Shown here one piece after another: positions 48,114 through 61,500 of a stretch of 64,000 bases of DNA. Within the stretch, counting starts at the first letter, position 1. The number at the start of each line of letters is the position of its first letter. Source of the DNA: Sulfurivirga caldicuralii (lineage in GTDB: Bacteria; Pseudomonadota; Gammaproteobacteria; Thiomicrospirales; Thiomicrospiraceae); assembly GCF_900141795.1 (NCBI RefSeq), contig NZ_FSRE01000003.1:186001-250000 (forward strand), given 5' to 3'. Below the pieces are notes generated by a model, which worked only from the letters and a program-made list of their open reading frames with translations, was not told the origin of the DNA and did no database searches. The position numbers and the translations under genes were made by a program.

Positions 48114-49046
48114 GGCTTCGAAGCGCTCGCGCGGGAAACGCGCCATGGCATCAGCCACTTCGTGCGCCTGAACGAAAAAGGTGATCTGATCCTGCCGCTC
48201 GGTAGGCAGCCAATCGAAATCCACGCCGACACGCCAAGGGCGCTGCGGATCCGGGGCCGTTTTCAACTGCCGGCAGAATACCACGCGCCCCCGGCCGGCG
48301 AAAAGCTGTTCCAGCGCCATGAATACGTTCACTTTTTGATACAGCGGCCATTTTTCACTGTCCCACAGGCCAAGCCCCCCTGCACTCAGGTTAACGGTCA
48401 GCTTTGGCCACCTCTGCGGCATGGCGCGCTCAGCGTAAAACGCCTTGAGCCGTTGCAGGACCTTCAGCAGGGTGTTCAACATCTTCTCCAGCAGCAGCAA
48501 CGCTTCGGCGACTGGGTGACCCTTTTCCGCCACGTCGCGCAGGTTGGTTATATAGCGTGTGTGGTCAAACAGCGCCACAGGCGTTTGCGGGTAAATAAAC
48601 AACCCCTGGGTACTTGTTTGCACCACGCCGACCACTTCACGAATGGTCAGGTCCATGTGCCGCCACAATGCCTGTAATAAACGCCCCAGCTTGCTGTCTT
48701 CTGGCAGAATATTGATAAATTCAATTTTGGCATCCTGACGCAGGCGGTACTCGAACCGCCCATCCTCGCGCGGATCGCGATCATCCGCCAGCCACTGCAG
48801 CAGATAAAACAGAAAGTTCAGGCGCACCTGCATGTGCGAAAGCATAAATACCAGCTTTGGCTTATCCTTTCCGAGCGCACGCAGGATAGTGTTAAATTCG
48901 ACGCCCAGCCCTTCATAACGCATGCGCTCCAGATCCGGGAAAAGTGCCTGGGGGTCGAAACCCTCACGATGACCATCCTGATCGCAGGGCTCCAGATAGA
49001 TGGGCACCTCTACGTCATAGCGCAGGAAACGGCGCATGTTAGCCAT
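48111..49046 (-). CDS. Long PilZ-like protein, two-part
   Basis: A 311-residue protein. The N-terminus RRFLRYDVEVPIYLEP resembles the first PilZ strand with an RxxxR pattern. A long helical middle (about 90-190) has no recognised motif. The C-terminal part shows LTVNLSAGGLGLWDSEKW, a PilZ (D/N)xSxxG motif, then VVFCRQLKTAPDPQRPWRVGVDF. It may sense c-di-GMP through the split or C-terminal PilZ part. The end overlaps the MITE-like repeat by three bases, and it follows the esterase gene with an 8-base overlap. Confidence 0.75.
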   Translation of the reverse strand: MANMRRFLRYDVEVPIYLEPCDQDGHREGFDPQALFPDLERMRYEGLGVEFNTILRALGKDKPKLVFMLSHMQVRLNFLFYLLQWLADDRDPREDGRFEYRLRQDAKIEFINILPEDSKLGRLLQALWRHMDLTIREVVGVVQTSTQGLFIYPQTPVALFDHTRYITNLRDVAEKGHPVAEALLLLEKMLNTLLKVLQRLKAFYAERAMPQRWPKLTVNLSAGGLGLWDSEKWPLYQKVNVFMALEQLFAGRGRVVFCRQLKTAPDPQRPWRVGVDFDWLPTERQDQITFFVQAHEVADAMARFPRERFEA

Positions 49047-49677
49047 CGAGTGCCTCCAGTTTGCGGTTGAGCCATTGATTCAAGGCAGCAATCTCCTCAG
49101 GAATCACCGTATGCCCCATGGGCCAGGTGTGCCAGTCCACCTGCGCGCCCGCAGCCTCGAGCCGTGCAGCACTCTCTTCAGCCAGGGACAGCGGCACAAT
49201 CTCATCAGCCGTTCCGTGAGCCATGAATACCGGCAGCGCCGTGGTGGGTGGCGTAAACGGATACCAGGTGGACAGCGCCATCACTGCCTCAGCCGCCCCC
49301 GCCTGCAGCGCCGCATGCAGGGCAATCAGTCCCCCTTGGGAAAAACCGGCCAGCACCACCGGCAGGTTCTGTGCCCGCGCCAGTTCAGCCACGGCGGCAC
49401 TGCTGCCGTTTATACCTTCAATATCCACGTCTTCATCCAGCTGCAGGCTGCGGATATCGAACCAGGCGCGCATGGGCAGGCCACCATTGATGGTCACCGG
49501 CTGCACGGGCGCATGCGGCAGCACAAAGCGTACCGACACGGGCAGCTGCAGCATGTGCACCACCGGCTCGAAATCGTGTCCATCGGCCCCCAGACCATGC
49601 AGCCAGATGCAGGCGGCCCGTGGCGGTTGCGGGGGTTCGATTATAATGGGCGGCTTGTCAAACGAGGGTTGCAGCAT
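49039..49677 (-). CDS. Carboxylesterase/phospholipase (alpha/beta hydrolase)
   Basis: A 212-residue cytosolic esterase of the EstB/acyl-protein-thioesterase group. CIWLHGLGADGHDFEPVV is the oxyanion region, the nucleophile Ser is in LAGFSQGGLIAL, the Asp in HGTADEIVPL and the His in MGHTVIPEE. The natural substrate is unknown. ATG 49677 shares two bases with the divergent lptM ATG (49676), so each gene's promoter would lie within the other's coding part. Confidence 0.9.
   Translation of the reverse strand: MLQPSFDKPPIIIEPPQPPRAACIWLHGLGADGHDFEPVVHMLQLPVSVRFVLPHAPVQPVTINGGLPMRAWFDIRSLQLDEDVDIEGINGSSAAVAELARAQNLPVVLAGFSQGGLIALHAALQAGAAEAVMALSTWYPFTPPTTALPVFMAHGTADEIVPLSLAEESAARLEAAGAQVDWHTWPMGHTVIPEEIAALNQWLNRKLEALDG
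49641..49646 (+). promoter_or_regulatory. Candidate -10 box of lptM-lysA
   Basis: TATAAT 29 bases before the lptM ATG and inside the 5' coding end of the divergent esterase. Confidence 0.45.
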
Positions 49678-49801
49678 GAGAAAACTCGGTCATAAAGTGG
49701 TTATTTTAGCCGCCCTTGCGCTGCTGCTTGGCGCCTGCGGCAAAAAAGGGCCGCTCAAGTTGCCGCCCGAAGTCCCCAAACAGATGAGTCAGATGCAATG
49801 A
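49676..49801 (+). CDS. lptM: Small outer-membrane lipoprotein LptM (YifL)
   Basis: A 41-residue lipoprotein with a lysine-rich start (MRKLGHK), a hydrophobic signal and a lipobox LLGAC, then GKKGPLKLPPEVPK, the family signature. LptM helps LptD assemble for LPS export in E. coli. It lies immediately before lysA (four-base overlap), the conserved order. Confidence 0.92.
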   Translation: MRKLGHKVVILAALALLLGACGKKGPLKLPPEVPKQMSQMQ

Positions 49802-51072
49802 GCCCCTCCATACCGGATCGTTTTATCCATTTCCCGTGGCGCGATGGCGAGCTGCATGCAGAAAGCGTGCCACTCGCCTGGCTGGCCGAAGAGTATGGCA
49901 CGCCGCTGTATGTCTATTCCGAAACGGCGCTGCGCGAACGCTATCGCGCCTTTGACCAGGCCTTCGGCTCGCAGCCGCATACCGTCTGCTACGCGGTCAA
50001 GGCCAACTCCAACCTCTCCGTGCTGCAGGCACTGGCGCAGGAAGGCGCCGGCTTCGACATCGTCTCGGTGGGCGAACTGGAACGGGTGCTGGCTGCAGGT
50101 GGCGACCCCTCCCGAGTCGTGTTTTCCGGTGTAGCCAAGCGCCATGATGAAATTGCCCGCGCGCTGGAAGCGGGCATCAAGTCCCTCAATGTGGAGTCGG
50201 CCGCAGAACTGGCACGAATCGCAGAGGTGGCGCAGGCTCACGGTGTGGTCGCCCCCGTCTCGGTGCGCGTCAACCCGGACGTGGACGCCAAGACCCATCC
50301 CTACATTTCCACCGGCCTGAAGGAAAACAAGTTCGGCGTGGATATCGCCACGGCCACGCAGCTCTACCGCGAGGCCGCCGCGCATCCGCACCTGCAGCCT
50401 GTGGGACTGGACTGCCACATCGGCTCACAGCTCACCGAGCTGACGCCGTTCCGCGACGCCGTGGCGCGGGTGATGGCCCTGCTGGATACCCTGCGTCAGC
50501 ACGACATCACCCTCCATCATCTGGATCTGGGCGGCGGCCTCGGCGTGCAGTACCGCGACGAACAGCCGCCCGCCATCGCAGACTACGTGCGTACGCTGGT
50601 GGAGGCCGTGAGTGATCCGAACATGGAAATCATCATCGAACCGGGGCGTGCCATCGCCGCCAACGCCGGCGTGCTGCTGACGCGGGTGGAATACCTCAAG
50701 CACAACGAGGATCACCATTTCGCCATTGTGGACGCTGGGATGAACGACCTGATCCGCCCTGCGCTCTACCAGGCATGGCAGGACATTGTGCCGGTGCAGC
50801 CTCACAAAACCGGCACCACCGCCGCGTGGGACATTGTCGGCCCCGTGTGCGAAACCGGTGACTTTCTTGGCAAAGGACGCGAGCTGACACTACAGGCGCA
50901 GGATCTGCTGGCGGTGATGAGCGCCGGTGCCTACGGCTTTACCATGGCCAGCAACTACAACACCCGCCCGCGTGCCGCCGAAGTGATGGTGAAAGGGGAA
51001 CATGCACGCCTGATTCGCCCGCGGGAAGACTGGCCGATGCTGTTCGGCAGCGAGGCCGCCTGTCTACGTTAA
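49798..51072 (+). CDS. lysA: Diaminopimelate decarboxylase
   Basis: PLP enzyme for the last step of lysine synthesis, 424 residues. The PLP lysine is in VCYAVKANSNLSVL. GGGLGVQYRDE and EPGRAIAANAG bind phosphate, and PVCETGDFLGKGREL with AYGFTMASNYN completes the active site. It is coupled to lptM. dapF, the usual next gene, is not present; 146 bases of unassigned sequence precede the convergent transpeptidase gene. Confidence 0.97.
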   Translation: MSPSIPDRFIHFPWRDGELHAESVPLAWLAEEYGTPLYVYSETALRERYRAFDQAFGSQPHTVCYAVKANSNLSVLQALAQEGAGFDIVSVGELERVLAAGGDPSRVVFSGVAKRHDEIARALEAGIKSLNVESAAELARIAEVAQAHGVVAPVSVRVNPDVDAKTHPYISTGLKENKFGVDIATATQLYREAAAHPHLQPVGLDCHIGSQLTELTPFRDAVARVMALLDTLRQHDITLHHLDLGGGLGVQYRDEQPPAIADYVRTLVEAVSDPNMEIIIEPGRAIAANAGVLLTRVEYLKHNEDHHFAIVDAGMNDLIRPALYQAWQDIVPVQPHKTGTTAAWDIVGPVCETGDFLGKGRELTLQAQDLLAVMSAGAYGFTMASNYNTRPRAAEVMVKGEHARLIRPREDWPMLFGSEAACLR

Positions 51073-51218
51073 TGCCCTTAAGCTGCATGATCACAAGAGC
51101 TTCGGAGAGGAAGGACAACAACCGCACCCTCTTGGATCTGCAAACTTATTGAATCGGCGGCCATTTTGCCAAAAAACGCAGACGGCTGAACAGGCTTTCC
51201 AGCCCATGACCTGAACGC

Positions 51219-52283
51219 CTAGCGTATCTGCGTTGGCGCTGCTTTCTCGGCCAGCTTGACCTCGCCGGAAAGGGGGAGACGCTGTTCGAGCGCCAGCACA
51301 ACGCCATTGTGTGGATCATGGCGCCAGAACTGGGCGTGTAACCCGCCATGCCCGACCCAGGCCACGTAATACATATCCTGTTCTCCCGGATAGCGCACCA
51401 GCTCCAACGCTTGCGAAGGCGAAGCGGTTTTCACACGCTCAATCAGCGATGTCGGGGTATCTGGGTCAGCAGCGGACAGTTTGTCGATACTCTCGACCAG
51501 CAGCACCGGCGTCCCCTGCGGCTGCTGGAGATGGTCCTTGAGCGCCTCCAACGCCCCATTACTCAATACCACGCATCCTTTACTGGATGCGGGGGGCCGG
51601 GCGTATAGATCCGGCGGGGTGCCATGCAGCCAGATGCCGGAACCGGTACGCCCCACAAAACGATCCCACGGATTGGGATAATCCAGTACCAAGGCCCCAT
51701 CGCCGTAAATGGGCGGAAGGTCCGCACCATTGCGCCACTCGGTAATGCGATACAGCCCCACCGGCGTACGCTGATCCCCCTTGCGCGCCTTGCCGATCCC
51801 GCCGGCGCCCTTGCTGATATAAGTATCCAGCGCCAGTCGAAGCTGTCCCGAGTGGTTTTCGAACAGGTACAGGCGCGAGGCGCTCAAATCTACCACCACC
51901 CACCATGGCTGTTGACCCGGCGAGAGAATCAGATTATGCACCCACTGCTCCGGCGTAATAGCCTGCTCGGCATACTGCCAGCGCAGGCGCGCCTCGGCCA
52001 GAATCTGACGCACCGTATCCCGGTGCCAGGCGTGCAACTTTTTCAGCACCACCTTATCCCCTGCCAGCCGAGCATTCAGCTCTACGCTCAGCACCTTGCC
52101 CATGGGGTAATTGGGGAACTGGCTTCGCAACGTTTCTGCCCGGGCACGGGCCGTATCAATGTCGCCGGACTGGAGGGCTTTCAGAATGCCGATAAGATGG
52201 GCTTCAGGGTCTTCGAAAGCGGGCGCAGATAAGGTACACAATGAGAGTGTCAATCCAATGATCAGTCCCCAGACTGCTTTCAC
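51219..52283 (-). CDS. L,D-transpeptidase (YkuD family)
   Basis: A 354-residue periplasmic enzyme that makes 3-3 cross-links or attaches proteins to peptidoglycan. It has a signal peptide ([21 protein letters not shown]), an N-terminal TPR-like part, and a YkuD core from about 130. The catalytic residues are in GIWLHGTPPD and SSKGCVVL (Cys). GTG 52283 overlaps the upstream stop (GTGA), with AGAGG seven bases before it; the longer open frame lies inside the upstream gene and is not used. It is paired with an NTF2-like partner. Confidence 0.92.
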   Translation of the reverse strand: MKAVWGLIIGLTLSLCTLSAPAFEDPEAHLIGILKALQSGDIDTARARAETLRSQFPNYPMGKVLSVELNARLAGDKVVLKKLHAWHRDTVRQILAEARLRWQYAEQAITPEQWVHNLILSPGQQPWWVVVDLSASRLYLFENHSGQLRLALDTYISKGAGGIGKARKGDQRTPVGLYRITEWRNGADLPPIYGDGALVLDYPNPWDRFVGRTGSGIWLHGTPPDLYARPPASSKGCVVLSNGALEALKDHLQQPQGTPVLLVESIDKLSAADPDTPTSLIERVKTASPSQALELVRYPGEQDMYYVAWVGHGGLHAQFWRHDPHNGVVLALEQRLPLSGEVKLAEKAAPTQIR

Positions 52284-53199
52284 CGCACGACCTCTTCCTT
52301 GGTGATCTTCCAGCCATTCGGCTGCTGCTGCCATTCTAACCGCTTGAGCACCTGATCTCTAAAAAGATTGGATTCATATACCTGCTTGAAGCGCACCTGC
52401 CAGCGCTGCGCATCCACCGCCTTCCACTGAATATTCTGCAGGGATACGCGGATAAAGTCCGGCTTGCTAATGAGCAAGCGCCGCTGCTGCACCCACTGGG
52501 CATGATCACGCATGCCCGGCGCATGAAAATCCTCGGCATACGCCTTCAGGTAAGCAGCAACGTTCTGCGCGCTCCATGCAGCCCGCCACGCCTCCAGTGC
52601 TGCCCGCAAGTCTGCCGGGGGCATTTTCGTGACCGCTGCCGATTGCTGAGGCGCCTCAGCCTTGGCCGCGGCTGTCTCCGCAGGGACGGATTTATCCGCT
52701 GTCGCCGTGGCCGGCACAGGCAATGGCTCAGGTTTGACTTGAGAGGGCGAGGTTTTCGCTGGCTGCGCTACGGCAACCTTTTTCGCAGGCGGCGGTGGCA
52801 CCAGTTTGATGGCCACCCGCTGCGGCCCTGCCGCCTTGGGAAACAGTTCCTTGTAAGCGGCACGGGCCTGATAACTGCGCACCCCCTTGAGCATCTGCCA
52901 GATCGTGGCGCTGCGCGCATCGGCCATCAGCGCCGCCTCCAGATGCTGCCCTGCCGCTTCCATCTTGCCCAGACGGATCAGCACCGCGCCCATATTGGCA
53001 TGCCACACCTGCTTGGGCCACTGGGCACGCGTTTTCTCCAGCAGCGTTTTGGCGCGCACAAAAAGACCTTTTTTTACCAGCGCCTGCAGCTCACCATAAG
53101 GGGGGTCCCCGACTTTTTCAACGTCCGCTTTTTCGGCGGCCAGCGCGGTGGCGCTTTTGGCCAGTGAAAACAGCAGAAACAGGACAAAAAGAGTGGTTT

Positions 53200-53203
<4 letters not shown>
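52280..53203 (-). CDS. TPR-like protein with C-terminal NTF2/Cds6-like domain, transpeptidase-linked
   Basis: A 307-residue exported protein. After the signal peptide ([19 protein letters not shown]) comes [10 protein letters not shown], repeat copy 6. A TPR-like segment (about 30-120), a Pro/Ala-rich linker and an NTF2-like domain follow ([49 protein letters not shown]). This last domain often accompanies YkuD transpeptidases and may control them, as its overlap with the transpeptidase suggests. It overlaps uvrB by four bases. Confidence 0.82.
53100..53118 (-). repeat. Dispersed repeat copy 6 (encodes EKVGDPPYG)
   Basis: GGGGGGTCCCCGACTTTTT on the plus strand, in frame in the minus-strand TPR/NTF2 gene just past the signal peptide. 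With copy 7 it shares the longer string CCCCCCTTATGG and a matching tail. Confidence 0.9.
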
Positions 53204-55209
<2,006 letters not shown>

Positions 55210-55325
55210 GCGTGTTTCGCCTCACAACTGCAAAAAAATAAGGTTAAAATCAATCCAATTGATTATACCGCCTGCAGGCGCCGTCAATCCGGCCGCCGCA
55301 GCATCGAACCAGCAGGAGTATTGCG

Positions 55326-56513
<1,188 letters not shown>

Positions 56514-56515
56514 AC

Positions 56516-57562
56516 ATGGGAAAGAACCGCCTGATCGACCGCTATCTGGAGGCACTCACCGCCGCCGAAAGCGAAAATACGGCGCTGAAAACGCTGGAAA
56601 AGGCGCGCCTGCTGCGGGTACCGCCCAACCCCATTCACTACACGCTGCTGTTCGACTATCTGGCGGAAGTGGATCCCTTTCTGATGGAGCAGCTGGAAAC
56701 GGCCCTCAAGCTGAAAGCCTACAACGACGACACCGCCGACGAGCTGTACCAGCGCTACATCACCCATCTCATCAGCCGCCACCTGCCGGTGGATCAGGCG
56801 GAAGATACCCTGCGGCGCATGAAAGAAGAGCTGGAGCGCTGGCTGGAAGAGTTCAGCAGCGAACATAACGCCCTGCGCGTCGATATCGAAACCCTCAGGG
56901 AAGACCATCACGACATTGCCGAGGCAATCATTGACAAGGTGATCCTGCCGCGCCTCGAAGCCATCGAAAAGCGCTCCGAAAACCTGGTCAGGCAGGTAGA
57001 GCAGTTTGCCGTGCAGATGGAACGCCTGCGTGCCAAGCTGACCAGCAGCTACGAGGAGGCGCGCACTGACCCTCTGTCCACCCTGCTGAATCGCCGCGGC
57101 CTCATGGAGGCACTGAAGCGGTTGGTGAGCGAAGCCGAGGAGAGCGATACGCCCTTTGCCGTCATCATGTGCGACATCGATCATTTCAAGCGCATCAACG
57201 ACAACTACGGCCATACCGTGGGCGACAGCGTCATTCGCTATGTGGCGCGCGTGCTCAAGAACGAAACCAAGGGGCAGGATCTGGTCGCACGCCTCGGTGG
57301 AGAGGAGTTCGTGGTCGTATTGCCCAACACCAGCTACGAAGGCGCACGCCACGTGGCCGAAAAAATCCGCGAAACCATCGCCAACAAGAAGCTGGCCGTC
57401 CGCCTTAACAACAAGCCATTGCGCTTTACCCTTTCAGCAGGCGTAGCCATGTGGCGCCCCGGCGAAAGCATCGAAGACGTGTTCGAACGAGCCGACCGCG
57501 CCCTGTATCGCGCCAAGCAGCAGGGACGCAACCGCGTTGTCGGAGGAGCCGACCTGCTGTGA
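56516..57562 (+). CDS. Diguanylate cyclase (GGDEF domain)
   Basis: Makes c-di-GMP from two GTP. The 348-residue soluble protein has an N-terminal helical region (about 1-175) with predicted coiled coils that may sense or dimerise. A canonical GGDEF domain follows: DPLSTLLNRRGL, CDIDHFKRINDNYGHTVGD and the active site RLGGEEFVVVLP. An inhibitory-site RxxD precedes it (TSSYEEARTD lacks the pattern; none is clear). It starts two bases after the aminotransferase and overlaps the peroxidase gene. Confidence 0.93.
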   Translation: MGKNRLIDRYLEALTAAESENTALKTLEKARLLRVPPNPIHYTLLFDYLAEVDPFLMEQLETALKLKAYNDDTADELYQRYITHLISRHLPVDQAEDTLRRMKEELERWLEEFSSEHNALRVDIETLREDHHDIAEAIIDKVILPRLEAIEKRSENLVRQVEQFAVQMERLRAKLTSSYEEARTDPLSTLLNRRGLMEALKRLVSEAEESDTPFAVIMCDIDHFKRINDNYGHTVGDSVIRYVARVLKNETKGQDLVARLGGEEFVVVLPNTSYEGARHVAEKIRETIANKKLAVRLNNKPLRFTLSAGVAMWRPGESIEDVFERADRALYRAKQQGRNRVVGGADLL

Positions 57563-58584
57563 ACGTGCTGCGCCCGCTGATTGGTCTGGTTGTGCTGCTG
57601 CCACTACTGTGGAGCTGCAGCGATAATGACCGCTCCACCGAAGCACTCGAAAAGCCGGCGTTTCACAATGCCCTGTTCGATACCTTCGTTGCCCAGTTGA
57701 CCACCAACCAAACCCAGCTGGTGCAGCCTATTCCATACACCGTGCCGGTCAACCACAAGGCAGCCGCACTGGGAAAACAGCTCTATTTCAGCCCGTTTCT
57801 CTCCGCCAACAACACCATCGCCTGCGCCACCTGCCACATCCTCTCCCAGGGGGGCGACGACAACCGCCCCGTCTCCATCGGCATCCACGGTCAGAAAGGC
57901 GAGCTGAACACCCCCACCGTGCTCAATGCCGGCTTTAATCTGGCCCAGTTCTGGGACGGACGCGCCACTACCCTGGAAGAGCAGGCAGCGTTTCCGCTCA
58001 CCGCCGCACACGAAATGGGCAACCCCTCTCTGCAGGCGGTCATCGAACGCCTCAATGCTGATGCCACCTGGCGGCAGCGCTTCATGGATACTTTTGGACA
58101 GCCGGCCAGTGTTGAGGCGCTCACCTTCGCCATCGCCGAGTATGAACGCACCCTGATCACCCCCGGCAGCCGCTTTGACCGCTATCTGCAGGGGGACGAC
58201 TCGGCGCTGACGCCGCTGGAGAAACAGGGCTGGGCGCTGTTCCAGACCCGCGGCTGTATCGGCTGCCATCAGGGCATCAATCTGGGCGGCAACCTGTTTC
58301 AGAAAGCCGGCGTATTCGAGCCGCTGACCATCGGGGAAAAGTGGCAGGGGCGCTTTCATGTCACCCACGATCCTGCCGACCGCTATATGCTCAAGGTACC
58401 CACCCTGCGCAACATCGCCGAGACGGCCCCCTATTTCCATGACGGCCAGGTCAAAACGCTAGAGACGGCAGTACGCCTGATGATCCAGCACCAACTTGGC
58501 CTGATCCCCGACGATCACGACGTAACAGCACTGGTCGCCTTTCTGAAGACCTTGTCTGCACCGGTGCGGGAGGATGGCTCATGA
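57559..58584 (+). CDS. Diheme cytochrome c peroxidase/MauG-like lipoprotein
   Basis: A 341-residue periplasmic protein with two heme c sites, CATCH near 95 and CIGCH near 235, plus KVPTLRNIAETAPYFHDG near the end, the CcpA/MauG family pattern. The N-terminal signal ends LLPLLWSC, a likely lipobox. It probably removes hydrogen peroxide or oxidises a protein partner. GTG 57559 overlaps the cyclase stop (GTGA) and fits the signal peptide; the longer frame lies within the cyclase gene. Confidence 0.88.
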   Translation: MNVLRPLIGLVVLLPLLWSCSDNDRSTEALEKPAFHNALFDTFVAQLTTNQTQLVQPIPYTVPVNHKAAALGKQLYFSPFLSANNTIACATCHILSQGGDDNRPVSIGIHGQKGELNTPTVLNAGFNLAQFWDGRATTLEEQAAFPLTAAHEMGNPSLQAVIERLNADATWRQRFMDTFGQPASVEALTFAIAEYERTLITPGSRFDRYLQGDDSALTPLEKQGWALFQTRGCIGCHQGINLGGNLFQKAGVFEPLTIGEKWQGRFHVTHDPADRYMLKVPTLRNIAETAPYFHDGQVKTLETAVRLMIQHQLGLIPDDHDVTALVAFLKTLSAPVREDGS

Positions 58585-61500
58585 AACGCATCCCCGCCCG
58601 TTTCCAACAGCTGACGCTGCGTTTTGGCGTCGTGGCCGTGGCAGCCCTGGCATTCACCCTGCTGCTGGCCTTTGCACTGACGCGCAACCCCTTTCTTGAA
58701 CTGGGGCCCCAACTGGAAGAAAAATTTCAGTCGCTGACACTGCACGTGCTACAGCTGCAACAACAGACCGGCGAACTGGACCTTCTCGCACGCACCCGTT
58801 ACGACACCCAGAACTCCCTGATCAAACTGATCGAGTCTGATCTGCGTCTGGCCGCCCCCTTGGTGGACGCCAGCGGCGACAGCGAGGCCCAGCAGCTTTT
58901 TCGTGATTTGCGCGCACTGTTCGAGCAAAAAAAACAGGCACTGCGCCATGCGCAAAAGGCTCATGCCATTGCGATCAACAGCTACGCCACCCTGCCCCCC
59001 CTGGGCGATCAGTGCCAGCAACAACAGAAAGCGGTCGAAGCCTCATTTGATCCACACACCATCCTTGATCAACTGATCCGGCTTCCGTTCATGGGGCGCG
59101 TGGACGAGCGCTCCCTTTTAAACCAGCTGCACACGCTGGATACCCTGCTCAATACCTCGGTGCAATCGAGCGCCTGCCGCCTCTTTTTGCGCCACGCAAC
59201 GACATTTGTGCGCGAATATGCGCGTCTGATCCAGTTTCAACGCCAGGCCGACCTCAGCAGCCTGTATCAACGCACAGAATATCTGGGCCGACGTTTCGAC
59301 ACCCTGCTGAATGAAGCCCGGGCCCAACAGAAGCGCCTCAACCAGATCCTGCTGCTGGCCACACTGGTACTCGCCGCGCTGGCGATTGCCGCCCTGATCA
59401 GCCTGCAGCGCCACGCCCGAGCGCTAGAAAAGCAGCAGGACGACCTCAAGCGCCTCAACCGCTTCTACCGCGCCTTGAGTGAAGTCAACGAAGCGATTGT
59501 CGCCATGCCAGATCGATCGTCTCTGCTGCAGAAAACGGCCCGCATTCTCAACGAAACCCTCGAGCTGCTGGCCGCCGCCATTCTGGAAGTGGACCCCAGC
59601 TCCGGCTGGCTGAAACTGGTGGCCGGCAGCAGCGCCAACCCGGACGCGCGCAACACGATGGCGAAGCTGCGCATCAGCGTGGATGAAAACAGACCCGAAG
59701 GGCGTGGGCTGGCGGGTGAAGCCTGCCGCAGCCTGCGCATCGCCCATGCGGACAATTATCAGCAGGACGCACGTTTTGCGCCCTGGAAGCCTCTGGGACA
59801 GCGTTACAACGTCCAGAGCCTTGCCGCGCTGCCGGTGGAAGTTGAAGGGCGCTGCGAGCTGGTCATCATGCTGTATGACACGCACCCTACTGCCTTTACG
59901 CCAGAGCTGCTGCATCTGTTGGACGAAATCCGCCAGGACATCGGCTATGCCCTCACGCGCCTGAAAATGCTCGAGCGGCAGAAGGCACAGGAAGCCCAGC
60001 TGCAGCTGGCCGAAATCGCCTTCAACGCCAAGGAAGGCATCGCCATTATCAACGGCGATGGACGCATTCTGCGCGCCAACGAAAGCCTGCACGCCATGCT
60101 CGGCCTGACAGATAATGAACTGGCAGGCAAGCGGGCGCACCTGCTGTTTGCCGATCAGACCCTGTTCATGCAGCTTATGAACCTGCTCGACGCCGAACAG
60201 GATACCTGGCATGGCGAGATCACCCTGCAGCGCATCAACGGCGAGCATATCCCGGCAGCCATTACCCTCACCCGTGTCCCGCAGGATTTCGACCAGGCGG
60301 CCTATGTTCTGCAGGCGCTCGACCTGAGCGAAAAGCGCGCGCTGGAGCGGGCACTGGAACGCCAGCGCCATACCAATGCGATCACGGGCCTGCCCAATCG
60401 AGAGAGTCTGCTGCTGCAGCTGCAGACCCTGCTGGATAATGTGATGGATCGCAACGATCTCGGCCTGTGTATCCTGCTCAATCTGCGCCAGTTCAAGACC
60501 ATCAACAACTCTCTTGGTTTCACGCAGGCCAATGAACTGCTGAAAAAGGTAGGCCAACGCCTGCAGAGCAAGCTGGATTTCCCCCATATTACCGCTCACA
60601 ATGGCGCGGACGAATTCTTTATCGTGCCACTGCAGTTTTATCGCGATGAACAGGCGGCCCGGGACAGCTGGAACACCCTTGCCGCGCAACTGCGCGAGCT
60701 GTTCAATGCACCCATTACCGTAGGCGATCGCCAGATACACCTCGAATTCTATGCTGGCATTACCCTGTTCACGGCCGCCGACAACGCTGAGGATATCCTC
60801 ACCCACGCCACCACAGCCATGGGTGCTGCCAAGAGCGAACAGAAAACCTGTATGTTCTATGCACCGGAAATGGATCAGCTGGCCGCCCGTCGCCTGGATC
60901 TGCGCAACGCGCTGGAACGCGCCCTGAGGCAGGCGGCCTTTGAGTTGCACTATCAGCCGGTGGTCGATGCCCGCACGGGCAAGCCGCAGCTGGTCGAAGC
61001 CCTGTTGCGCTGGCGGCGGGACGGAGAGTTGGTGCGCCCGGATCAGTTTATCCCCGTGCTCGAAGAACACCCGCAGCTGATGATCGAGGTGGGCCGCTGG
61101 GTATTACGTCAGGGCCTCAACGATCTGCTCCACATGCAGACGGTCGCCGGCGACGGCTTTGGTGTGGCCATCAACCTCTCCAGCCATCAGATGAACGACC
61201 CCGAGCTGGAAACGCTCGCCCACGAGCTGGTGATGACTCTTGGACTCAATCCGGCCACCATCACCCTCGAACTGACCGAAAGCGCCCTCGTTTCCGATCT
61301 GGACAGGGCGCGCGCCTTTATCGACCGCTGCCATGGCATGGGCGTGCAAACCGCCATCGACGACTTCGGCACCGGCTACGCCTCGCTGGCCTACCTGCAG
61401 CACTTTCCCACCAACAAGATCAAGCTGGACAAGGCCTTTGTCGACCCCATCGATCCCAATGTTCCCAAGTCCTTCGCCATCCCCGAAGCGGCCATTACCA

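Noticed and set aside
51073-51218. Remnant of dapF
   Set aside because: No DapF-like residues are readable in any frame; left as unassigned.
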